DNA from: Arthrobacter psychrochitiniphilus
GTDB lineage: Bacteria; Actinomycetota; Actinomycetes; Actinomycetales; Micrococcaceae
Direction of reading: 5' to 3'
NCBI RefSeq assembly: GCF_003185915.1
Contig: NZ_QHLZ01000004.1
Coordinates: 278,889 to 342,888, forward strand
DNA: 64,000 bases
The translations under genes and the position numbers were made by a program. The notes under the pieces are model-generated. The model made no database searches. It worked only from the letters and a program-made list of their open reading frames with translations, and was not told the origin of the DNA. This document shows positions 52,607 to 62,256 of this stretch, piece by piece; position 1 is the first letter of the stretch; each line of letters opens with the position of its first letter.

Positions 52607-55600
52607 GCTTCTCCCGTTCGGCCCGGTACTGGTGAATGGTCATATTGCGCAGCTGGGAATCCGCACCTGTTTCGTTGGCCACAAACCCCACGTTGGCCAC
52701 AAAAGGTTCAATGACGTGGATCTTTTGTAAGGGCGTGACAATGAGCAATTGAAGTTTCAGACGTTTGAACAGCTCCAGCCCGTACTTGGCCGATTCGTCC
52801 GAGCCGCGCCCAAAGGCTTCGTCAATGACTACAAAGCGGAAGCTGCGCTGATTGCCCGGTCCTGCGGCAATCCCAAATTGGAACGCCAGGGCAGCAGCAA
52901 GGATGGTGTACGCCAGTTTTTCCTTTTGTCCGCCGGATTTGCCGCCGGAATCAGTGAAGTGCTCGTGTTCCTCACCGGTTTCAGTCCATTTCTCGGAGGC
53001 GGAGAACGTGAACCAGTTACGCACATCGGTGACCTTCGCCGTCCACCGCTCATCCAGGTTGGTGCGTCCCTCACGGCCCCGGAAGCGCTCCACCAAGGCT
53101 TCGACCTGCAGGAATTTTTTTTCGGAGTATTGTTCCTGCGCACCGATGGAACCCTCGGAACAAGCCCGAAGGTCAGTGCCGAACTCCCGCACTTCAGGAT
53201 CGCTGCTTGCCTGCGGTTCCAACTGGATGTGCCGGCCGGGGTTGTATTCAATCCGTGCCAAGGACTCGTTGATTTCGCCAATACGGGAGACAATGTCCTG
53301 TTTGCGGGCGTCCAGGAAAGCATTGAACGCCACGATCTCATGGATGGTGTTTTGCGTCAGCGATTCCTTGAAACGTTCGGCAAAGCGCGGGAGATCGTTC
53401 TCCGCCAGCTGTGTCAGGATCTTGTTGAACTCTCCCGCAGCCTCCAGCGATGCATCAAGATCGGTAGTCTCGGCAGGGTACTTGTTGCGGAAATCGGTCA
53501 TGAACCTGATGGTGATTCCCTCTGCGGTGCTCATACGCCGGCTCAGGCCATCGATGCTCCGGGTGAGGGTTTCCCGGACCTTGCTCTCAATCTTGGCCGT
53601 GTTCTTGTACGTCAGCACACCCGATTCAAGCGCCACCGCGGTGAGTTTGCCCAGCTCAGCCAGCAGCCCGGCGTCGGACGTCAAAGCACTTTCCGCCAGG
53701 GACTCCCGGCAGTCTGCAATCTGCTCGGAGAGGGTGCGAATGTCCGCCTTGCCGGAGCCGATCCGCTCCATCAAGGTGCGTAGCCGCTCATTGGTCTTCT
53801 CCACGCGAGCCGCGGTTTCGCTTTCCCTGCGGGTCAGCTCCCGCAGGATGTCGCTGGAGGATTCAAGCGCCGCCTTCTCCTGCGTCAGCCCGGCCATGGC
53901 ACGCACGGTTGCCTGCCAGTTGAGGTCCGCAAAATTTCCGACGGCGGAAATGGTGCCGATGAGCCGTTGCTGGCGGCCCAGATTGCCCAGCTGGCTGTCA
54001 ATGCGGGCAAGACCGTCACTGGCCGTGCGGAGTTGCCCTTCTGCCTGTTCAAGGGAGGTGCGCAGACGGGCAATTTTATCGTGGTTGTCCCAGCCAAGCA
54101 CATAGGATGAGCGGTCGCTCAGGGCCTTGCGGTCATCCTTCTCATGGCGGCCAGCACCACTCTTGAGCTGGCCGTTGATGGTCAGGGCTTTGGGATAACG
54201 CCGGAACTCGGCCATACTCTCGCAGCACTGGTGATCAAAACGGCGGCCCAGCTCGTCCAATAAAAATTCGCGCAGCGGTGTGCCGGCCTTGATGCTGATC
54301 TTCCCAGCCAGGGTGTCCGGGGCTGGCGGGCGAGGGGTGGGGGTGTCGCCAACCTTGAGATAAACCAGCCGAGCGCGCAGGTTGTTCGAGTCAACCCAGT
54401 CACTTACGGCGGAGTAGTGCCCGCCGGCGACCAGCAAGGACAGGGCAAAACCATGCAGGGTGCGCTCGGCGGCGCCTTCCCATGCGGCCTCAGATTCGCG
54501 CACCTTCAGCAGCTCTCCAGCAAAGGGCAGCTCGGATTCTGCGATGCCAGTGCCATCGCAGAGTTTCTTGCGCAAAGCGATCAACCAACTGGGAAGCAGG
54601 CTTTGCCTGTTCAACAGACTCTTGAGTTCCTCCTTGTGGTCCCTGGCCTGCTCCACAGCGTCGGAGCGCTGGCGGTCAAGGGCGGTGCGCTGTCCCTGCA
54701 GTTCGGTGTTGGCCTCAAAAAGGTGCTTCTCTACCCCGGGCAGGGCAGCGGCGTTGGCGTCAAAGACCACTTGATCTTCTGGTTCAAAAAGTCCCAGGAC
54801 GGTTGCGGCCTCGGAGTACGTGGCAAAGCGCTCACGCTGGGAGCCGGATTCAATGGCCATGCGCGCCAGCTCGGCCTCGATGCTCGCGATCCGCCCACCG
54901 CCGCTGGTGCGTATGTCATCACGCAGATCTGCCAGCTCCCGGGTGAAGCTGCCCAGCTCGGCCGTCAGCGCAGTTTGCTGCTCGCTCACCTTGGCTGCGG
55001 CACGTTCCAATTCCAGTAGATGGGCCTCGCTGAGCTCCAGTTTCCGGGAGGTGAACCAGGCAGAGAGCTGTTCGCGCTGCTGCTGCGCACCGCTGTGCTC
55101 CACGGTCAGGGTCTGGTGGCGGGCCGCGTTCTCGCGAACGGGTTCCAGCATGCGGATCTGGTCCTTGGCCCGCAGCACAGCATTGTGGGCCTTCTTCAGA
55201 TCGTCGAAGTGGTGCAGCAGGTTTTTGATCCGGGTTTCAACATCGTCCTCCTCCAGCATGTTGGTGCGGACAAAGTGGGTGATGTTCTCCACCTGCTTCA
55301 TGGAGACGGTGCGGTGGAACAAGTCCATGGCTTGGGCGGAGCCAATACCGAAGTGGCGTTTGAAGGCGGCGCCGTATTTTTCAAAGACGTCAAAGACAGC
55401 CACGCCATCGTTGCGCAGGCGGCGCTTTAATTTGCTCAGGTCGGTGCCGAAATCGGAGAAATCGACTTTGATGGACTGCTCGCCCTCGGCGATGGAGTAG
55501 AAGCGGGTGGGCTGCCCGGCCTCCTGCGTGGCCCACAGCGTGATGGCCAAGGAGATGGTCTTGTTCAAGGTGGCATTGTGAAAGACACCCAACACCACGG

Positions 55601-55976
55601 TGAATGTGCCGGGTCCGCGCAGTGCCACAGGGCGGGAAGCATCGCCAAGACCGCTGCGGGCGCTCTTGTGGAAGCCGCGCACATAGGACATGAGGCTGCG
55701 TTCCTTCTTTTGCGCACCGGCAGCCTTGTTGTATTCAATCCTGTTGGCAGGTAGCAAGAGTGTGGTGATGGCATCGACAACGGTTGACTTGCCGGAGCCA
55801 ATGTCACCTGTCAGCAAGCTGTTTTCGCCATCGAGCCGGAACGTCCGGACATCCTTGTTGAAGGTGCCCCAGTTCAGCAGTTCCAAGCGGTGCAACCGGA
55901 AACCTGGCCGGGTACCGGAGCTATCTGTGGTGAGGTCATCAAGGCTGAAAAGACCCGACTGGGCTTGCATGCTCAT
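52596..55976 (-). CDS. jetC: Wadjet protein JetC (SMC-like ATPase)
   Basis: The 1126-residue MukB-like ATPase has Walker A at residues 57-65 (GDIGSGKST), a long coiled-coil body (~270-880) with a hinge, the ABC signature GGKSGGQKEKLAYTIL and Walker B VVIDEAFGRGSDESA. The ATP site is complete. It is the loop-extruding motor that senses small circular DNA. The ATG at 55976 overlaps the jetB stop by four bases; the frame opens further upstream, but only inside jetB. Confidence 0.95.
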   Translation of the reverse strand: MSMQAQSGLFSLDDLTTDSSGTRPGFRLHRLELLNWGTFNKDVRTFRLDGENSLLTGDIGSGKSTVVDAITTLLLPANRIEYNKAAGAQKKERSLMSYVRGFHKSARSGLGDASRPVALRGPGTFTVVLGVFHNATLNKTISLAITLWATQEAGQPTRFYSIAEGEQSIKVDFSDFGTDLSKLKRRLRNDGVAVFDVFEKYGAAFKRHFGIGSAQAMDLFHRTVSMKQVENITHFVRTNMLEEDDVETRIKNLLHHFDDLKKAHNAVLRAKDQIRMLEPVRENAARHQTLTVEHSGAQQQREQLSAWFTSRKLELSEAHLLELERAAAKVSEQQTALTAELGSFTRELADLRDDIRTSGGGRIASIEAELARMAIESGSQRERFATYSEAATVLGLFEPEDQVVFDANAAALPGVEKHLFEANTELQGQRTALDRQRSDAVEQARDHKEELKSLLNRQSLLPSWLIALRKKLCDGTGIAESELPFAGELLKVRESEAAWEGAAERTLHGFALSLLVAGGHYSAVSDWVDSNNLRARLVYLKVGDTPTPRPPAPDTLAGKISIKAGTPLREFLLDELGRRFDHQCCESMAEFRRYPKALTINGQLKSGAGRHEKDDRKALSDRSSYVLGWDNHDKIARLRTSLEQAEGQLRTASDGLARIDSQLGNLGRQQRLIGTISAVGNFADLNWQATVRAMAGLTQEKAALESSSDILRELTRRESETAARVEKTNERLRTLMERIGSGKADIRTLSEQIADCRESLAESALTSDAGLLAELGKLTAVALESGVLTYKNTAKIESKVRETLTRSIDGLSRRMSTAEGITIRFMTDFRNKYPAETTDLDASLEAAGEFNKILTQLAENDLPRFAERFKESLTQNTIHEIVAFNAFLDARKQDIVSRIGEINESLARIEYNPGRHIQLEPQASSDPEVREFGTDLRACSEGSIGAQEQYSEKKFLQVEALVERFRGREGRTNLDERWTAKVTDVRNWFTFSASEKWTETGEEHEHFTDSGGKSGGQKEKLAYTILAAALAFQFGIAAGPGNQRSFRFVVIDEAFGRGSDESAKYGLELFKRLKLQLLIVTPLQKIHVIEPFVANVGFVANETGADSQLRNMTIHQYRAEREKRGR

Positions 55977-56632
55977 GCTGTGGCCGCCTTGGCTTTGCTG
56001 GTGGGGGGCGTGTCGCCTGCGAGCGTGGCGCGGTAATCGGAGAGCCTGGCGTCGAACTCTTCGAGCCACTGGGCATCCACATAGGCCTTGAGGATGCGCG
56101 CCACCTCATAGCTCTGCTCCTGGCCGCGGAGCTTGCGCAGGAAACCCAGTTCGGTGACTTTCTTGATGTTGCTGGCCAGCTGGTCCAAAATGCGGGCCTC
56201 ATTGCTGGATTCGGGCAGGAATACGGAAACCATCTCAGAAATTTGTTGCACTGTCATGATGAGCCGGGTCTCACTGTTTTGCGTATCAAACTCGGCCAAC
56301 CGGGCACGTAGTAGGGCCAGCAGCAGGCTGACCTGGAAGGTCAGTTGGCGGCGGGGGATGAGGCGGGGAAGGTCTGTATCTGCGTCGGGATGTGAACGCA
56401 GGAATGCGTAGCCTTCACCGTCGTCAAGGACCAGTTCCAAGCCCAGCACAGCCACATAATCGCGGGCCTGGGCGGACAGTTCCGTGAGCCGTTGCCACAG
56501 TTTTTCGTCGCCTTCGCGGTAGAGCACGCCCTTGAACAGCTTGGTGACCACAAGGGGCAGCCCGTCAGGGGTTCGTGCCGCAACGCCCAGGATGTCATCG
56601 GGTTGGGCAGAGTCTTCAAGGATGGCTGTCAT
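55973..56632 (-). CDS. jetB: Wadjet protein JetB (MukE-like, DUF4194)
   Basis: The 219-residue protein matches DUF4194, the MukE-like accessory subunit of Wadjet. The segments LFKGVLYREGDEKLWQRL and LARVAEYLAFLR-type (here GYAFLRSHPDADTDLPRLIPRRQLTF) are family features. It binds the JetC head region and JetA to build the complex. It overlaps jetA by four bases and jetC by four bases. No lesion is seen. Confidence 0.92.
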   Translation of the reverse strand: MTAILEDSAQPDDILGVAARTPDGLPLVVTKLFKGVLYREGDEKLWQRLTELSAQARDYVAVLGLELVLDDGEGYAFLRSHPDADTDLPRLIPRRQLTFQVSLLLALLRARLAEFDTQNSETRLIMTVQQISEMVSVFLPESSNEARILDQLASNIKKVTELGFLRKLRGQEQSYEVARILKAYVDAQWLEEFDARLSDYRATLAGDTPPTSKAKAATA

Positions 56633-58071
56633 GATGGCCTCACAAAGATGATTTTTTCAACGGTGGCTTCCCGCAGGCTGCCGTCGGGGAGTGTCCAGGA
56701 AAGGGTTTGAACAGAATCGGAGTCGATGGTTGCCGAACTTGACGCGGTGGCGAGCTGAAAATATGTGACGAGCTCGGCCAGCCCCTGACTAAGCGGGAAA
56801 GCGTCCGTGACCTCAGCCAAGGTGGCTTGTTCGGCGTCTGCCAGGACCGCATCAATGTTGGCTTCCAGTTTTTGCGGATCCACATGGAACTGTTCGAAGA
56901 GCGCTTGGGCGTCCACATCGAGGTCATCGGCAACATCGACAAAATCGTTGATGGGTGTTTGGCGGCTGGGCTCATACAGTGGCCGTTCAAAGGGCAGCGC
57001 CACGGGCACGTCATGGCCGGGCAGATCGGCAAACACGCCCGTAGGAGGGATGGCGCGGACGGCTACGGCACCGGATTCAATGTTGCGGATCAACGCCATG
57101 ATGCGCTTATTTTCCAAAAAAACCTTGTCATCGAGCAGGCGCCGGATCTGGGCCGAGAGCTGGCGCACGGTGGATTGGGTCTGTTCTACGGCAGGAAGCC
57201 AGTCCTTCTGCATGGACGTGATGGAGTGCAGCCCCTCCTGCGTGGCAAGGGCATCAATGTGGGTGGCCCGTTCCAGAAGTTCGTGCAGCTCGGAGCGCAG
57301 CTGGGGGGACATCAGGTAATCCCAAAAACCTTGGAACGTGCGGCCCTGCAGGGAACCGCTGATGTCCTGCTGGGAGGAGAAAATTGACTCGAGGAGGTCA
57401 CCCTGACCGCCTTCCCAGAGGGAGATCTGTTCACGTAGTTTGCGGTCAAGTTTGCGAAAGTTCGCCTCCACTTCGCGGAAATCCGAGAGCAGGTCCTTGG
57501 CTTGTGTGGTGAGTTGGTGGAAGTGGTCCACGGCTTCGGGGCGGCTCATGACGGCAATGGTGCCGGAGCGGATCAGTTCCATTTGTTCGTCAATGTCATC
57601 ACGCTGACGTTGCAATTCCGCCAGCCGTGCGTCCGGGTCCGTTTCAGAACCGTGGACCAGGGTTTTGAGGAGGTTGAAGATGCTGGACAGTCGCGATTGA
57701 GTGGGGACAAAGTCGCGTCCGCGCAATGCTTCAACCCAGCGAATCACATCTTCGGTGGAGGCGGTGAGATCATAAACAGGCTCATCACGGTTCTCAGCAT
57801 AGAATTTTCGCAGCCACGCCTTGGCCGGTTCGGCCCAGTCATCAAGGTATTCGCTGGCGGAGCGGGGGAACCGTTCTTCACCTAAGGTGTCCCGCAAACT
57901 GAACAGCACATCATCAAGGATTTCCACCAGATCCTGGCGGCCTAGATTACGTTGGTTGGGGCCGGTGAACGCCGCCATGAAGAACGTCAGGGCCAGGGGC
58001 GCATTTTGGGCGCGGAGCAGGGACCAGCCGGCGTGGTTCTCACGCAGGGAGTTGATTGAAAAGTAGTCCAT
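56629..58071 (-). CDS. jetA: Wadjet protein JetA (MukF-like, DUF3375)
   Basis: The 480-residue protein matches DUF3375, the kleisin-like JetA subunit that bridges the two JetC heads. NHAGWSLLRAQNAPLALTFF near the start and YFQLATAS near the end are typical. The ATG at 58071 has GGAG at the right spacing; the frame is open to 58164 but without family similarity. As first gene of jetABCD, its promoter lies at about 58072-58290, shared with a divergent, broken membrane-protein gene. Confidence 0.92.
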   Translation of the reverse strand: MDYFSINSLRENHAGWSLLRAQNAPLALTFFMAAFTGPNQRNLGRQDLVEILDDVLFSLRDTLGEERFPRSASEYLDDWAEPAKAWLRKFYAENRDEPVYDLTASTEDVIRWVEALRGRDFVPTQSRLSSIFNLLKTLVHGSETDPDARLAELQRQRDDIDEQMELIRSGTIAVMSRPEAVDHFHQLTTQAKDLLSDFREVEANFRKLDRKLREQISLWEGGQGDLLESIFSSQQDISGSLQGRTFQGFWDYLMSPQLRSELHELLERATHIDALATQEGLHSITSMQKDWLPAVEQTQSTVRQLSAQIRRLLDDKVFLENKRIMALIRNIESGAVAVRAIPPTGVFADLPGHDVPVALPFERPLYEPSRQTPINDFVDVADDLDVDAQALFEQFHVDPQKLEANIDAVLADAEQATLAEVTDAFPLSQGLAELVTYFQLATASSSATIDSDSVQTLSWTLPDGSLREATVEKIIFVRPS

Positions 58072-58290
58072 GAAGAACTCCAAAAAGGTGGTGATTGCTT
58101 CACTGACCATGGTAGGCGCAGGAACTGACAAAGAGGCATTGAGGCACAGGTGTAGGTATGTCACGGAACTGGGCTTTAGCTGCCCAAAGTTTCTAATCCA
58201 CGTCCGAGGTCACGCTGACGGGCACCTTTGATTGTTCCAATCATCTTTTGGCGAGCGGTTTTACGGTTATCCGGGCCGAGGGCTAGGACA

Positions 58291-58853
58291 ATGCAGAATG
58301 ATAGGAGTGCCCAATTGGCTCTGGTGCTTGCCATCAGCAAGATCCCGGGAGCGGAGTTCCTGAGCAAGGTTTTTGATGTTCTGATTGCGGGCCTGCCTAG
58401 AGCGATGGCTGCGGTGGCTGCATGGAAAATCTCCGGTCTACTGGCGGTGTACTTGATCAGGTGGACCCTCTCACACAAGTTCCCTGCCACAACGGCGAAC
58501 ATTGTCACGGGCGCTTTCGCGGGCGTCATCCCTGGTTTGCTGGTCTTTTACGCGCTGGGACCGGTCACAAGTGCTGCGGGCGATGCCGTCGAGATTGGCA
58601 TTGAAGCAGCACTGACGTACAGCCCCCTTCTGGTCGGGCTCTGGCTGCCCTGGCCATGGCCGGTGGAGCCGGGGTGGGTCTGACAGGAGCCGAAGCATCC
58701 GCCTATCTGCTGGCGATCGTGGCACCCTTCATTTCCACCAACACAGTAGGCATGATTCTGGCAATGGTGACTGCACTACTTCTCGCCTTTGGCCTCACCC
58801 TGGTGGCCAACTTGGCGTTCCTGCGGGCCGAGCGAAAAAAGGAAATCGCCTAA
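58291..58853 (+). pseudogene. Frameshifted multipass membrane protein
   Basis: Two frames together make one hydrophobic protein of about 187 residues with four or five helices. The first (from ATG 58291) reads to TYSPLLVG at ~58640 and then runs into a short unrelated tail and stop at 58683. The second, starting inside 58640-58656, reads ALAALAMAGGAGVGLTGAEA... and ends ERKKEIA at 58853. Adding one G in the GGG at 58638-58640 restores one frame. I do not recognise the family. It faces jetA head to head. A sequencing error is possible. Confidence 0.7.
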
Positions 58854-59428
58854 ACGGGTAGGGAACTGACTCACCTGGCAGTGCCCTAAAAGCTTTTCAC
58901 GTACGACGGCGAGACCTGGCTTTTGCGGCCAGAGCCCGCTGTGTTTGGGGCAGAGTTGGAGGGGCGTTAGTGCGTTCGGGCAACCCGCGGTTTGGACCGT
59001 TCCGCGGTGTCTTATAACTAACGATGAATACACCGATTCAAGCGGCAGGTTATGAGGCATAGTTGCGAGAATCGCCGGCTACGGCCGCTACACGTGATGT
59101 GGTGGAAATCGGGGCAAAGCCACTGAACCCACCAGAAACCCAGCGAGACGTCTCATATAGCTAGAGATATAAGACATTAAGGGTGTTGCAGTTAAGTCAT
59201 GGGTCTGCTGCCGCTCGACCCGCAGCAGCCCATTGCTAATTTGGACGCTGAATTCAGTCGGTATCCTTTCCCGCGCCTGCTGATTGAACGACCAGGCGTT
59301 TTGAGAGGAACCGGTGTTGGCCCAAAGGGCCTCACCCCTGTGTGGAAATGGGCACTTGTGGAACAACCACTAGATGGACTGTGTTAATATTCCTCGGGCA
59401 TATGCCGGATTAGGGTTCGACTAGGCAG
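58854..59428. other. Non-coding stretch between broken genes
   Basis: About 575 bases with only short open frames on both strands and no ribosome site. One plus-strand frame (59199-59387) and one minus-strand frame (59088-59366) look protein-like in composition but match nothing I know. It may be remains of a lost mobile element or gene. Confidence 0.5.
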
Positions 59429-60983
59429 TCACGATGACAAGAAAGTGTTGATCTTCATTAGAAGTTGTTCAGCACGATCTAGTGTGGCCGGAGAAATTTT
59501 CAACGTGCCCTGCTTCTGCAGTAAGTACTTCGCTGGGGTGTAATGGTTCAAGCGCCCTTTGTTTATTCCGCGCTCCTTCATGACAGCCTCGACACGCTTA
59601 GTGATGCGATCCCCTTTCGGCAGGTCGCCAACTTTGATGTCCTGCCCGTTTAGGTGTGACTTGTACGCACCGTTTACGAGCTTTATGTAAAACACCGGAT
59701 CAAATAGATCCTCGACGTCTGCTTCCTCGCGCCCTACCACTTCGCTGATGAGAATAATTCCCGCGTCAGCGAGTTTTCCCGCAGCCTCTAGCTTCCTGAT
59801 TGATTCAGCGTCCTCGAACCCTGCGTCTGCCAATACTGCGATGTTGAGTTTGTTTGCACCAAGGAGACTGACAAATGCGGGAAGCTTTGCGATGCCACCG
59901 ACTGGTGCGATTGACCACCGTTCGTTTAGTCCTTCTCTACCAGCTGCGATCAGGGTCTGCGACAAAATCTCCAGGTACATGAGATCGGAAGGGCCTTCGA
60001 CGACTAGGGTGTCGGGTGATACGAAGAGTGTCTTGGACAGGTCGACACCCATTGCCGCGTGTAGAGGGAATGAAGTCTCCGCATCCGCGTACATAACTTC
60101 TGACGAGACAAGAGTTCCCTTGTCGTCAGCATCAATGACTGTTCGTACTCGATGAAGAACGTGGGGATCGATCATGAACGGGGAGTGCGTAGAGAAGATT
60201 ACTTGGTGCTTCGGAGCTAGGCGTTCGTCGATGAACCGTAGAAGATCATTCTGCGCCCAGGCATGCGGATTGATGCCTGGTTCATCGAGGAGCAGGATCA
60301 AGGGCTGATTGGATTCATGTTCGATGTGAGAAAAGTACGCGAGGAATGAAAAGAACCATACAAAGCCGCGCGATCGTTCATCAAAAGGTACAGTCACACT
60401 GTGCTTCTTGTTCTCAACCTCGGATCTGCAGAAGAGGCGCTTTGTTGAGCGGAGGAACTGCACCCGTATCGGGTTTATCCATCAGCCGAATTTTGACGGC
60501 CAACTGCTTGTTTTGAGACCAGTACTCGAAAACCTCTTCCGAGATGGCGTTGGAAGCATTTTCGGAGTCCCGAACTAAGTGCTCGTGGCTCTCCGGTTCT
60601 AAGAAATCTTCGAGGTCAGCACCCGCGGCGGCTAAAAGTGAAACCACTGCTTGCTCACTGCGTGTGAGTTCTTCATCGTCTCTCTTCTTCACGAGGTCGG
60701 GGATAGATACCAGCCCGGGCATCGAATCGTAGTCGTCAAAGTAGACGAACTTCGGTCTTCTCGGTGAAAGGATGTCAATCGCACGTAGTGATGATCGCCC
60801 ATCGCGCCAAGAGTTCACTTTTGCAATGACTGCCGTTGCGGCCTGAGTGGGAGCCTCGAGCTCATTGAGCTTGGCAAGAAGAGTCGCGGAGTCCCTGGTA
60901 CCCTTTATTGCCGCTGCATCGCTGGGGGTGAGTTCGACCCCTTCGAGAAGGTGAGAGACAACGGCGGCTTGATCGATCTGGAC
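59429..60983 (-). pseudogene. OLD-family ATPase/nuclease, 5' truncated and frameshifted
   Basis: The C-terminal part (59429-60420) has Walker B LILLLDEPGINPHA, H-loop FSTHSPFMID and a Toprim domain with LVVEGPSDLMYLE and VLADAGFED, the OLD-nuclease pattern. The upstream part (to 60983) reads in another frame, SHLLEGVELTPSD to APLLQIRG then stop. Removing one base at 60420-60421 joins LLQIR to VENKKHSVTVPFDERS, the expected family sequence. The N-terminal Walker A region is missing: the gene ends at the left inverted repeat of the IS3 element. OLD nucleases act in phage defence and DNA repair; this copy is dead. Confidence 0.85.
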
Positions 60984-61083
60984 GGGTCTGATCAAAGTTT
61001 AGTTGACATCTGACTTGTGAGTTTTGGCTTGCAAGTGAAAGGATGTTCAACATGCCTAAAGCTTTTCGGCGAAGAGTTCCGCC

Positions 61084-61320
61084 GTGACGAAAGTCGCGGT
61101 GGCCCGTAAGGGCGAATCTACTATTGTCCAGATCGCGAAAGACTTCGGTATTTCCCCTGCCGCTTTGCATCGGTGGTTGAAGATCGCCGATGTCCAAGAC
61201 GGGGTGGTCCCCGGGGTCACGAAGGAAGAATCCACCGAGCTTCGAGAAGCGAAGAAACGGATCCGTCTCCTTGAGCAGGAAGCGGAGGTGATGCGCCGAG
61301 CGGTGGCTTATCTTTCCTAA
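61084..61320 (+). CDS. IS3 transposase OrfA (5' end disturbed)
   Basis: The 78-residue frame from GTG 61084 gives the OrfA helix-turn-helix (STIVQIAKDFGISPAALHRWLK) and leucine-zipper-like tail (ELREAKKRIRLLEQEAEVMRRA). The normal start, MPKAF, is found at 61052 but in another frame, and the EEFRRD segment in the third frame, so two small indels lie between 61052 and 61095. The GTG-started product lacks about 13-15 residues. OrfA and orfB here are in the same frame, separated by TAA, so no -1 frameshift fusion is expected. It may be weak or inactive. Confidence 0.8.
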   Translation: MTKVAVARKGESTIVQIAKDFGISPAALHRWLKIADVQDGVVPGVTKEESTELREAKKRIRLLEQEAEVMRRAVAYLS

Positions 61321-61335
61321 GGACGTCAACCCAAA

Positions 61336-62241
61336 ATGATGTACCCGCTGGTCCTTGAACTAGCCGCTCCCCAGGCCCCTGTACGGGTTCCTGTCGCGGT
61401 GACCTGCCGGGTCTTGGGATTCTCCCGCCAAGCCTTCTACCAATGGTGTGCGAACCCTGTCAGTGACCGGGACTGGGAAGAAGCACACCTAGTCAACGCC
61501 GCCTTGGATATCCATGCCGAGGAACCGACGTTCGGGTACAGGATGATCCATGACGAACTCGTCCACGAACAAGGACTCGTGGCCTCTGAGACCCGTGTGG
61601 GGCGGTTGTGCAGGGAGAACAGGATCCTTTCTGTCATCCACCGCCGGCGAGGTACAGGGAAGAAAGCTGGCCCTCCCGTTCATGACGATCACGTCCAACG
61701 GGTCTTCACCGCCACAGCACCGAACCGGTTGTGGCTGACCGATATCACCGAGCACCACACCGGCGAGGGCAAGCTCTACCTCTGCGCGGTCAAGGACGTT
61801 TACTCCAACCGGATTGTCGGCTACTCCATCGATTCCCGAATGAAGGCTGCTCTGGCTGTTGACGCACTGGCTGCGGCGATCAGTCAACGGAACCCGCAAG
61901 GAACGTTGATACACAGCGACAGGGGCTCTCAATTCCGATCCAAGAAGTACGTCCGTCTGATCAGCTCAGCTGGCCTGCAGGGCTCCATGGGACGGGTCGG
62001 GGCATGTGCAGATAATGCCGCGATGGAAAGTTTCTACTCGCTGCTTCAAAAGAACGTGCTGAACCAAAAACGGTGGGAAACCCGGGCAGAACTACGCTTG
62101 GCCATTGTGGTCTGGATCGAGAAAACCTATCACCGCCGACGCCGGCAACGACGACTCGGCAAGCTAACGCCAATAGAGTTTGAGACAATAAACAAGACCA
62201 CTCAACCGGTCACCGAAATATCAGCCCAAACTGTCAACTAA
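61336..62241 (+). CDS. IS3 transposase OrfB (integrase core)
   Basis: The 301-residue protein has an HTH_21 segment (FGYRMIHDELVHEQGL) and the integrase DDE core: Asp in LWLTDITEH, Asp in LIHSDRGSQF and Glu in NAAMESFYS, with the usual K/R following. It catalyses strand transfer of the element together with OrfA. All three catalytic residues are present and the frame is complete. The start ATG ATG at 61336 lies 15 bases after the OrfA stop. Confidence 0.95.
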   Translation: MMYPLVLELAAPQAPVRVPVAVTCRVLGFSRQAFYQWCANPVSDRDWEEAHLVNAALDIHAEEPTFGYRMIHDELVHEQGLVASETRVGRLCRENRILSVIHRRRGTGKKAGPPVHDDHVQRVFTATAPNRLWLTDITEHHTGEGKLYLCAVKDVYSNRIVGYSIDSRMKAALAVDALAAAISQRNPQGTLIHSDRGSQFRSKKYVRLISSAGLQGSMGRVGACADNAAMESFYSLLQKNVLNQKRWETRAELRLAIVVWIEKTYHRRRRQRRLGKLTPIEFETINKTTQPVTEISAQTVN

Positions 62242-62256
62242 AACTTGGGCAGACCC

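Larger units (their letters stand above)
60984..62256 (+). mobile_element. IS3-family insertion sequence
   Basis: A 1273-bp element bounded by inverted repeats: GGGTCTGATCAAAG... at 60984-61008 and its counterpart at 62232-62256, agreeing at about 21 of 25 positions and sharing TTTAGTTGACA at the inner ends. It holds a damaged orfA and an intact orfB. No target-site duplication is visible (GAC on the left, TCA on the right), which fits rearrangement after insertion. The left end cuts the OLD gene and the right end cuts an ISAs1 transposase gene. Confidence 0.88.

Noticed and set aside
58176..58529. 117-residue minus-strand frame ahead of jetA
   Set aside because: It overlaps the hydrophobic plus-strand frame, whose composition and continuation past the frameshift are more protein-like, and it has no clear start signal.
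59199..59387. 62-residue plus-strand frame
   Set aside because: No ribosome site, no homology recognised and an opposing frame of equal quality on the other strand.
61300..61345. Programmed -1 frameshift making an OrfAB fusion in the IS3 element
   Set aside because: OrfA and OrfB are in the same frame separated by a TAA and there is no slippery A-run at the junction.
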